This document shows, one piece after another, positions 47,371 to 58,435 of a stretch of DNA of 64,000 nt. The notes beneath the pieces were generated by a model. The model was given only the letters and a program-made list of their open reading frames with translations, made no database searches and was not told the origin of the DNA. Source of the stretch: Mangifera indica (Eukaryota; Streptophyta; Magnoliopsida; Sapindales; Anacardiaceae); NCBI RefSeq assembly GCF_011075055.1, contig NC_058153.1:7440001-7504000 (forward strand), written 5' to 3'. A program made the translations under genes and the position numbers. Every line of letters starts with the position of its first letter. Position 1 is the stretch's first letter.

Positions 47371-47850
47371 TGTTAGAAATTTTCTAATGTAAATTGACAT
47401 TAATTATAGTTTTGTTTTAATAAAACCAGATAATTGAATAGTTCAATTTCAGTTTACAAATGGGTTTAAGTGATTAATAACAATAAGTCTAATATACTTA
47501 AAAGTTATGATCTGGGTGGATAACATAAGTGTGAGATTTGAGGTTTATTGGCCCTTGATGAAGGATAATTAACCTACTATAAAATTGGCTAGGTCGTTAC
47601 TCCAAAACTTTACACAGTATAACTTATTCATTTAAAGTTGTTATTAAAAGAGGTTTATGGAAGGAAAGCCCAAGTTACGTCGGGAGGTGATTTCAACAGG
47701 TAATTTTAGGTATTTTAAGAATTTAGTTTGCATAACGATCTAAATATTTATAAAACTCTAAAATTTAATTCAGTATTTTATATCTTGAGCATTGATTATG
47801 TGGATTCATGATTGACTTATTTTATTATGTTTTAAGAAATGAATCTCACA
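47371..47850 (+). repeat. Copia C 3' LTR
   Basis: TGTTAGAAATTTTC...GAATCTCACA, 480 bp, intact TG/CA ends. Pairs with 41191-41668. Confidence 0.92.
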
Positions 47851-47855
47851 GGTCT
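47851..47855. repeat. TSD of copia C, right
   Basis: GGTCT, identical to 41186-41190. Confidence 0.9.
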
Positions 47856-48770
47856 CTGTCGGTTAACCCCTCTGGTTTTCTGATTTCTTTTCTGGCGACC
47901 TCCTTGCTGTGTTTCTGCCTTTGTTTGCTTTTTCTCCTCGTTGTTTGTCGTCTTCTTGTTCGCTTTACAGCTTTGTTGATTTGGGATTCCTGGACTCCTC
48001 TGCTCTCCCCGTTGTTTCTCTTTTCCTGGTCTACATTATTCTGGTTGGTCGTGGGTTTGGAATTTTCTTCGGACCCTCGCTTCTCTAGATTCTCCCTGTA
48101 AGGTAATTTCCTCTTGGTTCTGTTGCTCCCTGATGGTTGCTTGTTTCCTAGTCCTTTCTGTTGGTTGTGCTTCTTCTGCTGGTGGGTTTTTGTCTGATGT
48201 TGGCTCCGGTGTCTTTTTTTGGAGGTCTCTTTTTCGAAAGCTTTTTTGATTTCTGGCGATTGTTGGTGTCTTTTTTGGATTGGGCGCTGCATTTTCTGTC
48301 AAGGTATGGCGTAGTTGTCTTAGGCAGTGGCTTTCTTTGTCTAGGTGCTTGCTGACATGGAAGATTTTTTTTTTCCACACTGCCGTCCAGTTAAGGGAGT
48401 TTTATTTGTATCTGACGTGGTTCCTATTAGGTTTTTTATTGGTCTTTTACTCGGTGCATGCATACATCGTTATTTCTCAGTGTCACGGGTTTTGAGTCTC
48501 CTGTTTCTATTCCTTTGCCTAAAGCTTCATCTTGTCCCAGCTTTCCTAGGAGTGGTGCTCCTCCTGCCATAGCCGAATCTGAGTCTTGCAAGGATTTTGG
48601 TCCCGGTTGCTTTTCTGAAGGTGGAACTTCCAAATCCCCTGCTTCCAAATCCGTCTATGGCAAGGGGCTCGTCGGGTAATGGTTGCACTAGAGTGAATTA
48701 CGTAGGGTGGAAAAGTCTATTTGCAGCTAGGAAATCTAGTTTGGTGCTGGATTTTTAGAAGGAATATTGA
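47856..48770 (+). mobile_element. LINE (L1-type) 5' region and ORF1 start
   Basis: The composition changes abruptly from AT-rich to a GC-richer, pyrimidine-biased strand, as in plant L1 5' UTRs. Near its end a short frame, 48657-48758, reads MARGSSGNGCTRVNYVGWKS and stops after 33 codons, possibly the first codons of ORF1. Minus-strand frames of 76-148 codons here (48380-47846) are Lys/Gln/Arg-rich by-products of the pyrimidine-rich plus strand and are not considered genes. Assignment to the LINE at 54200-58435 is by similar composition and order, not by direct overlap. Confidence 0.55.
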
Positions 48771-50480
48771 GTTTTTTATCCTAATTTAGGCTCACTTATA
48801 TATTTATATCATATTTTTTATATATAAATAATTTTACCACTTTATATGTTAGAATACTTAAATTATTTTTTTTCAACATTAAGAAACTAGACAAGACAAC
48901 ACTATTCTCTTTATATATTATAGAGAGAACACATATAGATATTTGATATAAATATTTGAAACAAGATTTATATATATGTTAGATAAGATCAAGTGAATTT
49001 AAAAATTTTTTAGTTTAAATTTTTTTGATTAAATCTAAAAAATTTTAAACTCACTTTATCTTATCTTCCCAAATTCTAGTTGATATTAATCTAATATTGA
49101 AGTAACACATAAAAAAATAATCTAATAAGTCAACCTTGAGGAGCATGCACTCTGAAGGAAGACCTTAGCATGAGATATATAAAAAATATGAAATATGCAA
49201 AGAAACAAAGAATACATTTTTGCATAGAATATTGCAGAGAATATATTATTGAGGAATGTGCAAAATACATTTTGCATGCTTATTTGCTTCCATGTTTTCA
49301 TTCACATGAATGTACATAACTACATGCTTTTACAAATATTTTCTGCAGAAGCATATTTGCTTGTTTTCTTGTGAAGATTATATAATATCGCATAAGAGTA
49401 TTAAATATATATAGCATAAGAGATAATCAAATTGTTTTTCCCTGCACGAAAAAAATTCAGTGGACAACTTCATCAATCATTGGTTGACGATGACACTTCT
49501 TGGATTGGTAGCGGCGAAACAATAACAAGACGACAGGTAAAGTTTCCTTATAAAAATGAAAGCATAAATGTATCATATGAAATTTAATTCGATCTGAATT
49601 AATTAAGTAATTCCATGTAAATCTTAATTTGATTCAGATCAAATTATTGTTTAATTTTAATTCAAGCTAAATTCAAATCGAAAGGTTTATTATCAAGCTA
49701 AGGATTTGGAAGTGGAAGAACATATTGGTGGCGATGCCATTGCCACCAATTTTTATAAAATTATCCATTTTTTACATCACATCTATATTGATTTTTTTAT
49801 AAAATGTTACTCAAACTGGTTAGTTGAATAAAATTTATTTTATGTATGCTGGTGATTGAAAACTATCAAGTATAGATGATTGAGTTTAAATTATCAAGCT
49901 GGTTTAGAATTATTCAGTCTCTCATCCATCCTTGAGTTTAGAGATTGAAAATTATCAAGTATGCTAGTGATTGAGTTTAAATTTTTTAGATTAGCATAGG
50001 TAAAATGACATTTAAACTTAAGTATGCTAATTTAAAACTAGGGCTATAACTAATTTATTTGAAAATATTAGAAATACTCATTAGGAAGATAAATGAAGTA
50101 AATAAAGAAAAAAAAAAAACAATCTCACATCAAATTTAACAATTTTCATATATAGCTTCTATGTCATGAAAAAATTCATTTTAAAATATAATTTTAAGGC
50201 TATTATTAATTTTGAAAAACAGAAGAGTCAATTGAATTAGTTGACGTCAACCATATTAATTTAATGATAATCCAGTTTGTTTGATTAATCTTTCATTAAT
50301 GTAATAAACAAATAATATATTTTTTAGGCATTTGCAATTAACTACCAAAAGAAGGCATACAGATTCTGAGTGCACATGTCATTTCAGACAAAGATGGACA
50401 CCGTGACTATAATTAGAACAAAATTAATGCTTAATCAGAGAGCTATTTTTTAGACAATTTGTTTCAGACACTTATTAGAT
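48771..50480. other. AT-rich DNA inside the LINE/MULE composite
   Basis: No gene is visible. A short inverted motif lies near 48998-49060 (AAATTTTTTAG ... AAAAAATTTTAAAC). The left end of the Mutator-like remnant should fall here, but I could not define a TIR. Confidence 0.4.
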
Positions 50481-51080
50481 TTAGTGGAGCCCAGGTTTAG
50501 TGTCATTTTGATGCAAGTGATGTTACTTCGTATGATCAATCGTGGGAAACTAGTGAGAGAAATGTGGTTTAGATTAAATGGCTTGAGTTACGATTAAGCC
50601 CTATTGAGTTTGTGCTAGTCATTAGTCTGATATTCGAAAAGGACACAGAGGTGTCCAACTACGTTTATTGTACGGGAATATCTTGGTTGAGAGAGAAATA
50701 CTTTCGAGATATTAACAAGTTGTTATCCCATGAGGAGATCAAATAAACAATTAACAATCAAATTTTAGGAGACAATAACGAGAACACTGTGAAGTTCGCA
50801 CTATTGTTTTTTTATGTTTACAAGACTATTAAGGGTGGATAACATAACAAAAATACCCTATCATTTTTTGCATTTAGCTGATAATTTAGATGCATTTAGT
50901 AGGTACCTATGTGTAACAGTGACATGAAACAGAACAATTGATTTGATGTGGAGTGGCATATATAGCAAATATTAGTATTATGTACAACATTACTCATCGT
51001 ACATGAGTCCACTCCCATTGCTTAGGCACAATGTTTTAGGATATCCGATTACTTTCCAGAAAATATTACATAATAGATAA
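50480..51080 (+). pseudogene. DUF1985-like remnant of an Ulp1-bearing MULE
   Basis: Frame-corrected text reads EMWFRLNGLELRLSPIEFVL and VISLIFEKDTEVSNYVYCTG, with WLREKYFRDINKLLSHEEI and ENTVKFALLFFYVYKTIKGG further on. Later come LDAFSRYLC and NVLGYPITFQ. This is the domain layout of plant DUF1985 proteins, found upstream of Ulp1-type proteases in Kaonashi-type Mutator-like elements. Stops and frameshifts break it. The family call is from memory of the pattern, so moderate only. Confidence 0.45.
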
Positions 51081-52299
51081 AATTAACATTCATACTGACG
51101 ATTGTAAATACTAACCATAAATATTATACATTGTACAATATTAGATTTATAAGATGATTCACAATTTATCACTTTATATCTGTCTAGAAGAAAATGATTT
51201 GACCCCCCGTATCTTGAAATAGAAGATAACTATACTATCGACCTGAAATGACATATTAATACTTTGGGACATTTCTTCAGTAAGTTGCTCATTGGTAGAT
51301 TTATACTTTATCATTCAATGTTTCATTTCATTAATTTTTATAAATTTCTTTAATATTCTAGAAAGGAACTACAGCTTCATTGCGTCTGACTAAGATCAAG
51401 TGGTGTATACGAGTTTTGGAGTTTATAAGAGAATAGACACCACAAGCATAATCAAATGACGAGTCTACAAATTCAGACGATGATGATGATAACTTATCGA
51501 TTTATCCTGATGCCTTTGAGGAAGCCTCTAGAGGGTCTTCATGGTCTTTAACTGCTAGGTCTCAACTCCCCCATGTTTCAATGGCATTCCCCCTTCCTCT
51601 CTAGGCATAGGTTCCACCTACCCATGTGGCCAGCCCTCAAGTCTCCATCGCTTTTGTACGGATATCCTTATCACAAAGGCTTTGACCCATTGTTCTTAGC
51701 ATTTCTCGTATTAAGCAAGCAACCCTTTCATGAGCATTATTGTCCTACACCACGCACCCTCGAGAGTCATAGAGGGCTTCTCATAATATACATGCATCCT
51801 CTCCACGGATGTTTATCTCCTACGCCTCTTGTCCTTGGGAGTATCAAAAGGCCTCTTTTGCAAGACACTTAATTCACGAGACTTTATACAATAGTGTATC
51901 GCATGACTATCTTTAACAACTCTTGAAGGAGCATTCAAGAGTCATCAGCTCTCAGGTGCAACAACAACTCGACCAGCAAGCTACGATGATGTACGTTGAG
52001 TGGGAGAAACTTGCATTAATGATTCATAGAGAGATGTAAGGGCAAACATCAATGCTTCATAGAGAGATGTAAAAGCGGTGGTAGCAACAGACATCAATGT
52101 TTTGTGGGGAATTATAAGAGTAGTGACAACAACAGACATCAATGCTTCGTAGGGATGTGTAAAAACTCTAATCCTCCTTAAAGCAATAAATTACAAGACT
52201 TGAGGATTCATATGTTTAGGTATCAGGATCATTACAGGGTTTTATCCATTATACTTTTTATTATTATTTCAATTAATTGTGTTATAGAATAATAACAAC
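51081..52299 (+). other. Linker region of the MULE remnant
   Basis: There is no defined domain. An acidic stretch (DDDDNLSIYPDAFEEAS, about 51480) and a Gln/Arg-rich stretch near 51950-52150 with threefold repeated ACATCAATG(C/T)TT suggest a disordered linker between the DUF1985-like and protease parts. Confidence 0.35.
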
Positions 52300-53370
52300 T
52301 ATAATTTCTTTTTCAGCTGGATGACTCATCAAACGATGATGTGCAATAACAACAGAAATACCCACAACAACTTTTGAGAATCCACTGATTACCAAAAGTG
52401 TCAACATTTGGACATGTGCTACAAAAAGGAAAGAAATTGGTAAATTCTTTCATAGATCCAATGAATGTGTGAAAGAACAAATAGTTTGTACCTGAGAAGC
52501 GTCCTATAGACTTGCAATTAGTCGAGGATGACTCAAAGTTTTTATTATGGTACTGTGGTGCTTTAAGTAATGACATCAAACATGTCATCCTTGGGGGATC
52601 GAACGGAATGACAATTAATGTGAGCAATGGTTGGAAACACGATGTGCACTCGTCTTTTGTCTTCATTCGTATTGGATATTACTTTCAACTAATGACCTAA
52701 CTAATTTGCGTACACAGCACATCAAAGCTTTCATGAGAATACTCCATAAATTTTTTTGAGATAGTAATTAGATGATTGTTTCGACTCAATTCATTACACA
52801 TCTCTTATAGTGCTACAATAAGTTCAAACGTTTGGGTGCAAATATAGAGTGGCCCTCATTTTTCTTATATCAAATTAATGTTGTCTCACATATACAACCC
52901 AATGAATGCTTTCGACAATAGAGCAATGTCAATAAGGTGGTTTACAAACGTAAGTTGTTTAAGGTTTACGATTATTGCTAACTGTACTTATTTCTCTTTA
53001 CTAGTTGGTAGGTATTCATTTCTCTCAACTTCAATGACCACGTTGGGTGTATGACTATGACTTCGCCGAATATACCACTAGTTTAGAGAGAATAAAGAAG
53101 TTGATAATATCATATATAACACTGACATACCTAATAAAGGCAAACAACTTTTATACATTAAAGGGAATCCAATCGCCAAGACTTAACCAACGTTACAATA
53201 CAAGTGTGCTCGTGATGTGCCAAAACAAGATTTAGCAATTGAAGACTATAATGTTTTTTTGCTTATGTTTATAGAATACCTTACCCAAGATCGTCCATTT
53301 AACTTCACTTCCAAACATTCTAGAAGGCTAAAAAGGCATGTGGCCTTCAGTAAGTATTTAAGGTTTAAGA
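52300..53370 (+). pseudogene. Ulp1-type (C48) cysteine protease remnant
   Basis: The open pieces are 52512-52700, 53047-53235 and 53217-53417. The C-terminal catalytic region reads LVGIHFSQLQ followed by VYDYDFAEYTTSLERIKKL. The last open piece then contains QDLAIEDYNVFLLMFIEYLT and DRPFNFTSKHSRRLKR. In Ulp1-like plant transposon proteases this last segment carries Gln, then Asp-Cys-Gly with the catalytic Cys; here it is Asp-Tyr-Asn. So the nucleophile is lost. Intact homologues cleave SUMO-like conjugates. The frame is broken between pieces. Confidence 0.5.
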
Positions 53371-53860
53371 TTTGTTTATTTGTTCATAGACTTGACTTAA
53401 TTAGTCATATTTATTAGTTTCAATTAGATTGTCAAAATAAAAGTTTCAAGAAATTCACTTACGGCGTGGATAGGCATGCATATAAATTAGATTTCATTTT
53501 ACTATTATTTCAGTGATGTATTTGCAATTTCTATTATAACTTCCTTTTGATTATTTTTTAACGCTTATTCACGAAATGAAATGAATTAAGAAAATATGTT
53601 AATACAAAATAAATAGTATGTGATACAATGAAATCTAATAAATACATAAAATGAACAATAATAAATAAATACCACGGTAATTATGCTCTGTTGTTTTGCA
53701 CCACTATCATCGCATCCAGGTAAAAGCCTGAAAATAAAAAATTAATACATTAAAATTTAGATAAGACCCAATAGATAAATTAAACATGTAATATATATAC
53801 ACTTAAATTATAGTATCAAACAATAAAAAAAAATCAACTATGATAATCTGTTTGACCATA
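53371..53860. other. AT-rich spacer
   Basis: No gene is visible between the protease remnant and the convergent zinc-knuckle remnant. Confidence 0.4.
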
Positions 53861-53869
53861 TAGGTTGCA

Positions 53870-54110
53870 CCGTGATTACAATGACCACGTCCTTATCATC
53901 TACTTGATCTACGAGATGAGCCAATCACTAGCACTGAAGCTGGACTCAAACAATTCAAGCGATTATGGTCTGATTGATGACATCGATTACAGTTTTATGG
54001 TCAGACTTTCTTTTCTTGTGAAGGTCTTCTTGCATGGCTGAAAGGATGACCGGACCATCATTGTTCCATCACTGGATGATAAATTACAGACATATTTGAT
54101 GGTGTCCAAG
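53870..54110 (-). pseudogene. CCHC zinc-knuckle fragment, MULE transposase C-terminus-like
   Basis: The minus strand near 54050-53920 reads RPSQEKKV, two stops away, then NCNRCHQSDHNRLNC and SPASVLVIGSSRRSSR. The spacing C-x2-C-x4-H-x4-C with HNR after the first half is that of the C-terminal knuckle in MuDR-type transposases, which is preceded by a basic RPKKKR-like run. Only this tail survives; the transposase core is absent. It points toward the protease remnant (convergent). Confidence 0.45.
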
Positions 54111-54199
54111 TTGATTGATCACCTAGTAGATTAATCTCTTCTTTATACACCTCTTATAAAAAATTCATCGAGTAATATGCACTGACCATTAATAATTCC

Positions 54200-57100
54200 A
54201 GTATTGATGTTGTGCAGATTTAAAAACTAGAATCAAAATAGACAATTGTATGAATGTGAAGAATAAAAGTTTCTCTCTTTAGAACCTATTTGGAACACTG
54301 GAAAGGTGGAGTTGGAAGTCATCATGAAGTCTAACCAATTTATACATTGCAAAATTAAACCATTTGATAATCAATCCTAGTTTTTCTGCACTTTTGTTTA
54401 TACCTTGAATAATCCAATTGAGAGAAGAAATTTTTGGCGAGAAATAATCAATATAGTAGGTGGGTAGCATAATGCTTCTCGGACTATCCTTAGAGACTTC
54501 AATGTTACTTATTTTCAATATGAAAAGACTAGTGGTGTGTGGTGCTAAAATCAGCATAAAGAAGACCTGATTATGATGTGTTATGAAGCTAATCTGGATG
54601 ACTTAAACTTCAGTGGAAATTTATACACATGAAGTAACAAAAGTGAAGGTACAAGGAGAATATGTTGCAAGCTTAATAGGGTCTTGATTTATGACATTTG
54701 GTTGAACTTTTTCCCTCATTCATTTGTTGTCTTTGGAGTCCCCTTTATTTTCAATCATTGCCCTAGCATTGTGTCTTTTGGAGAACAAGAAAGGCAGTGG
54801 AGAATCCCTTTTAGTATTTTTAATATGTGCGCTAATCATGATAGCTTTCTTCCTCTTGTTGATAGGATATGGAAAATGGATTATGAAGGATCCCCCGTGT
54901 TTAAGCTTGTTACTAAACTCAAAACCCTCAAGGTAAAGTTTAAAGCTCTCAATAGGAAAGAATTTTGGAATATCTCAAAAAGAGCTAAGAAAGCTAGGGA
55001 TGGTTTCCTTGGATCGAGAATGAGAACCTTTTGTTAGAAGAGAAACCTTACCTTGAAGACTACATAAAACTTCAAAAAGTGGAGGACTCATTATTCAAAC
55101 AAAATTCTAGAATCAAATGGTTGAAAGAAGGTGATGGTAATACAAGTTACTTCCATAAATGTGTCAATGGGAGGACGAATAGAAATAGAATTTCAAAATT
55201 AAAGCTAACGGATGGTTCCTTTATGGAGGATTATGAAAGTATCAAGAATGGCCTTTTTTATTTTTTTAAGAACCTTTTTCATGTCAATCATAGTCTTTGG
55301 AATGGAGAAGTGATTAAGAATATATTGACCAAAAGGATTTCTCAACATGCGATTACCAAGATGGTGGAGGAAATAACGAGAGCAGAAATTAAAGCTACTG
55401 TGTTTAGTTTGGCCAATGATAAGGCACCTGGTTTGGATGGTTATGGAACTTTGTTTTTCAAAAAGGTTTGGAATATTGTTGGCAATGATGTGATGGATGT
55501 TATTCAAAGTTTTTAGTTTAGGGGACCTCTTCAAAGAAATTAACTGTAGTATCATAGTCATTGTTTCGAAATGTGCTAACCCACTCTTTTGTAATAACTA
55601 GGCCTATTTATTGTTGTAAAACAATTTACAAATGCATTACAAAGATCTTGGTTAATAGGATCAAAGATGTCCTTCCTAATATAATTAACAAAGTTCAAGC
55701 TGCTTTTGTAAGAGGGTAAAGAACAGGGGACAACATTCCTCTTTGTCAACATTTTCTCTACAACTATCATAAGAAAGCCAATAAAGGGAATTGTACAATG
55801 AAGATTGACCTAATGAAGGCTTATGAATCGGTTAGATGGGATTTTATTTCTTATGTTTTGAAGGTTTTCGACTTTCCAATCATAATGGTGAAGTGGATTC
55901 TCTCATGCATTTTTTTCCCCTAAATACTCCATTACATTGGTTCCCTCCCTATTAGATACCGTAGGGTTCCATTGATTACCATAAAATAGAGCTATGAAGA
56001 TTGCAAACCTCTAATGGAGAAAACCATTGGAAAAATTAAATCTTGGAGAAGTAGATTCCTTTCTCATGTTGGTAGAATTGTTCTCATCAAGTCCATCCTC
56101 TTTCTCAACATCCAAGTGTATTGATTGTCTATTTTCATCCTTCTGGTAAAAGTTCATAAGGAGATTGAGAACATCACTAAAGTCTTCCTATGGTCGAGGA
56201 TTAACCTTGAAAAAACCAAATCAAAAGTGGCTTGGAGGGACATTTGTATGTCATTGAATGAAGGAGTGTTGGGAATTATCAACACCAAAGAGTGGAACAA
56301 AGCAACAATGGTAAGACATCTTTGGAATATTGCCAGTAGAATAGAAGATTCCATTTGGGTCCAATGGGTAATAAGGCGTTATCTTAGATACAACTCCTTA
56401 TGGGCAATTAAGGTCCCTCAAGATTGTCCTTGGATATGGAGAAGTATTCTAAATCTTAGGAAAGACATACAAAAACATATTCTCCTTGATAATAGGAATG
56501 GAGAGGGTACATATCTTTGGTTTGACAATTGACACAATTTTGGCCCCCTTGTGAAAAGTATGAGACTAGAATCATCTATGATTCCAAATTGAAGAAAAAT
56601 GCTAAGATTAGTGATATTATAAGGGAGGGAAGATGGCATTGGCCGGTGGCAAACACAAGGATTGACGGAAATAAAGAATAACATAACCTTCAATCAAAGG
56701 GAGGGTCGTGACGTAGAAAAGTGGAGTGTAAATAATTTGAAGAAACTTTCTATAAATTCTATCTGGAACACATTGAAAAGTAGAAATCCAAAAGTTTTAT
56801 GGAGCAATCTTGTTTAGCCTAAAAACTTCATTCCAAAACACTTATTTATCCTTTGGTTTGCAACAAAAGATAGACTTTATACAAAAGATAAATTGGCTAC
56901 TTTCAGCAAACTATCGTCCTGGCTTGTAAATTTTGTGATAGGCCTACGAAATCCATTGACCACCTCTTCTTCTCTTGTCAAGTAACAGGTAATATATGGA
57001 AAGAAGTCTTTAGCTAGAGTTGTCTTTATTATTCTAGAATGGCCTGGAAAGATTATGTTTTGTGGATGGCGGCTAACTAAAATTCTAATAGCGTAATGCA

Positions 57101-57250
57101 CAGAATGGCAAAGCTAAGCCTTGGTGCCACCATCTATTTTATTTGGGTGGAAAGGAACAAAAAGGTGTTCTCCAATGAATGAATAAAATGAAAACCTTTT
57201 GATAATCAAAAGGATCAGAATATTCATCAGAGAAAGAGCTATGGATTTTA
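54200..57250 (+). pseudogene. LINE ORF2 (endonuclease-RT), broken
   Basis: A plant L1-type ORF2 on the plus strand. The endonuclease part starts near 54205 (LKTRIKIDNCMNV) and includes QFIHCKIKPFDNQ and NIVGG...ASRTILRDFNVT (54330-54520). The open piece 55031-55516 has RIKWLKEGDGNTSYFHKCVN and NDKAPGLDGYGTLFFKKVWN. RT continues at about 55620-55910 (ILVNRIKDVLPNII, TMKIDLMKAYESVRWDF). The next block, LPIRYRRVPLITI and YEDCKPLMEKTIGKIKSW, follows only about 100 bases later, so the segment with the YxDD catalytic motif is deleted. A zf-RVT-like tail (KNFIPKHLFILWFATKDRLY) lies near 56820. Stops occur throughout. Confidence 0.8.
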
Positions 57251-58423
57251 GGAAGATCCAACCTAAGAATGGAGATGACGCAATTGTTCAAAATTGGGGT
57301 TAGGTTTGCCATAATGCATCTTTGCAAGGAGAAATTGAGAACTCCTGCTGCTTGGTTGACTTTTATTTTCCTAACATGTGCTCTTGTTTTGCAGGTTTTA
57401 GCAATTGTTTCCAGAAACGTAATTTCCAGAAGAACTCTTGCATAATGCATGAAAGAATGAATCCCTAGTTCTCCTATGAAGATGGTTTCCTTGGCTTGCT
57501 TGATTTCTTAGGTTGCTGGTTGGATAAAGGCATCACAAATTTCATGAAGACCAATCTCTTATCTGGAATAATAGTTCAGGATCCTTGGTTCTCGTCCGTT
57601 GGTGGTCTGAAAAGAATTCTTTCTCCTCCAAGAAATCTTCTTAGGTGCGACACTGAGATGCTTGTTACTTTGGGTTGGAATTTGTGGAGACAATGTTGTG
57701 GCAACTTTTGGTTTGGTCATTTTGATTTCAAAGGTCCAGTTCTCCCTCTATCTGCTTCGTCTTTCAACTCTTGGCTTTTGAAGCAGTCTTATTTTGTGCT
57801 TTTAGAAGTTAAAAGAGTCTTCATGTCTATGAAGAGGAAGCGGATAGTTTCTTCATGGAATTAATTTCAAGGACGTGTTGTAGTCCCCTGTATCTCCGCT
57901 CAGGCCATATGTGTTTCCCTTCAGGCAACGATTTTTGTTCTTTGGGCTAGCAGGATGGAATCTCTTTGGATAGGCTTAACACATCTCGCCTTATTCAAGA
58001 TATTAAGGATTGCACAGCTCTCATATTCTCCTCATATTAGATTGTTACAAGATTCCTTTCTCAGGCTTGGTACTACTCTCTACTGGATTTTGGTCTGTAG
58101 GGTGGATCATGTGGGCTTGTAAGGCAAAAGTTGGTATTTAGAAATTTAGAGCGTTATTTATCTTGGGTTATTATGTTCCTGCTCAAGTTTTATCATTGGA
58201 GGAACTTAGATACACTCTCAAGAATAGGTGGCTACGTTTTCCTTTTCTACCGGTTGGGCTGGTTAGTCCCCCATGTTTTCGAGGCTTGTCCTTTGTTTCG
58301 TTCTTGTATAGAATTTTTTCTTTGTGAGTTGTCATGGGTCATTTTATCGTCTGAATGAGCTTGGGTTGTTCCTTCTGTGCCCTTTGGCCGACTTCTTTTT
58401 GTTCTTTAATGCAAACTTAACCC
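57251..58423 (+). mobile_element. LINE 3' untranslated region
   Basis: GC-richer, T-rich 3' region running from the zf-RVT end to TTCTTTAATGCAAACTTAAC just before the poly(A). Short frames (57496-57864, 58131-58358) are unassigned. Confidence 0.6.
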
Positions 58424-58435
58424 AAAAAAAAAAAA
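58424..58435 (+). repeat. LINE poly(A) tail
   Basis: Twelve A's end the LINE. The following CTTTCCAACCCTAAT resembles ACTTTCCGAGCTTCCCTAAT at 41151, a possible imperfect target-site duplication. Confidence 0.7.

Larger units (their letters stand above)
41191..47850 (+). mobile_element. Copia C (Ty1/copia), full-length with LTRs
   Basis: This 6660-bp element has a 478-bp 5' LTR, an initiator-Met primer-binding site, a long leader with an internal tandem duplication, gag, RT and RNase H remnants, a polypurine tract and a 480-bp 3' LTR. It is flanked by a perfect 5-bp duplication, GGTCT. The LTRs are clearly homologous along their length but visibly diverged. The 5' LTR now begins CG and ends TA where the 3' LTR has TG and CA. 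It is decayed and non-coding. Confidence 0.92.

Noticed and set aside
47846..48380. Minus-strand frames of 76-148 codons, Lys/Gln/Arg-rich
   Set aside because: They are the complement of a pyrimidine-biased LINE 5' region; low complexity, mutually overlapping in several frames and without domains.
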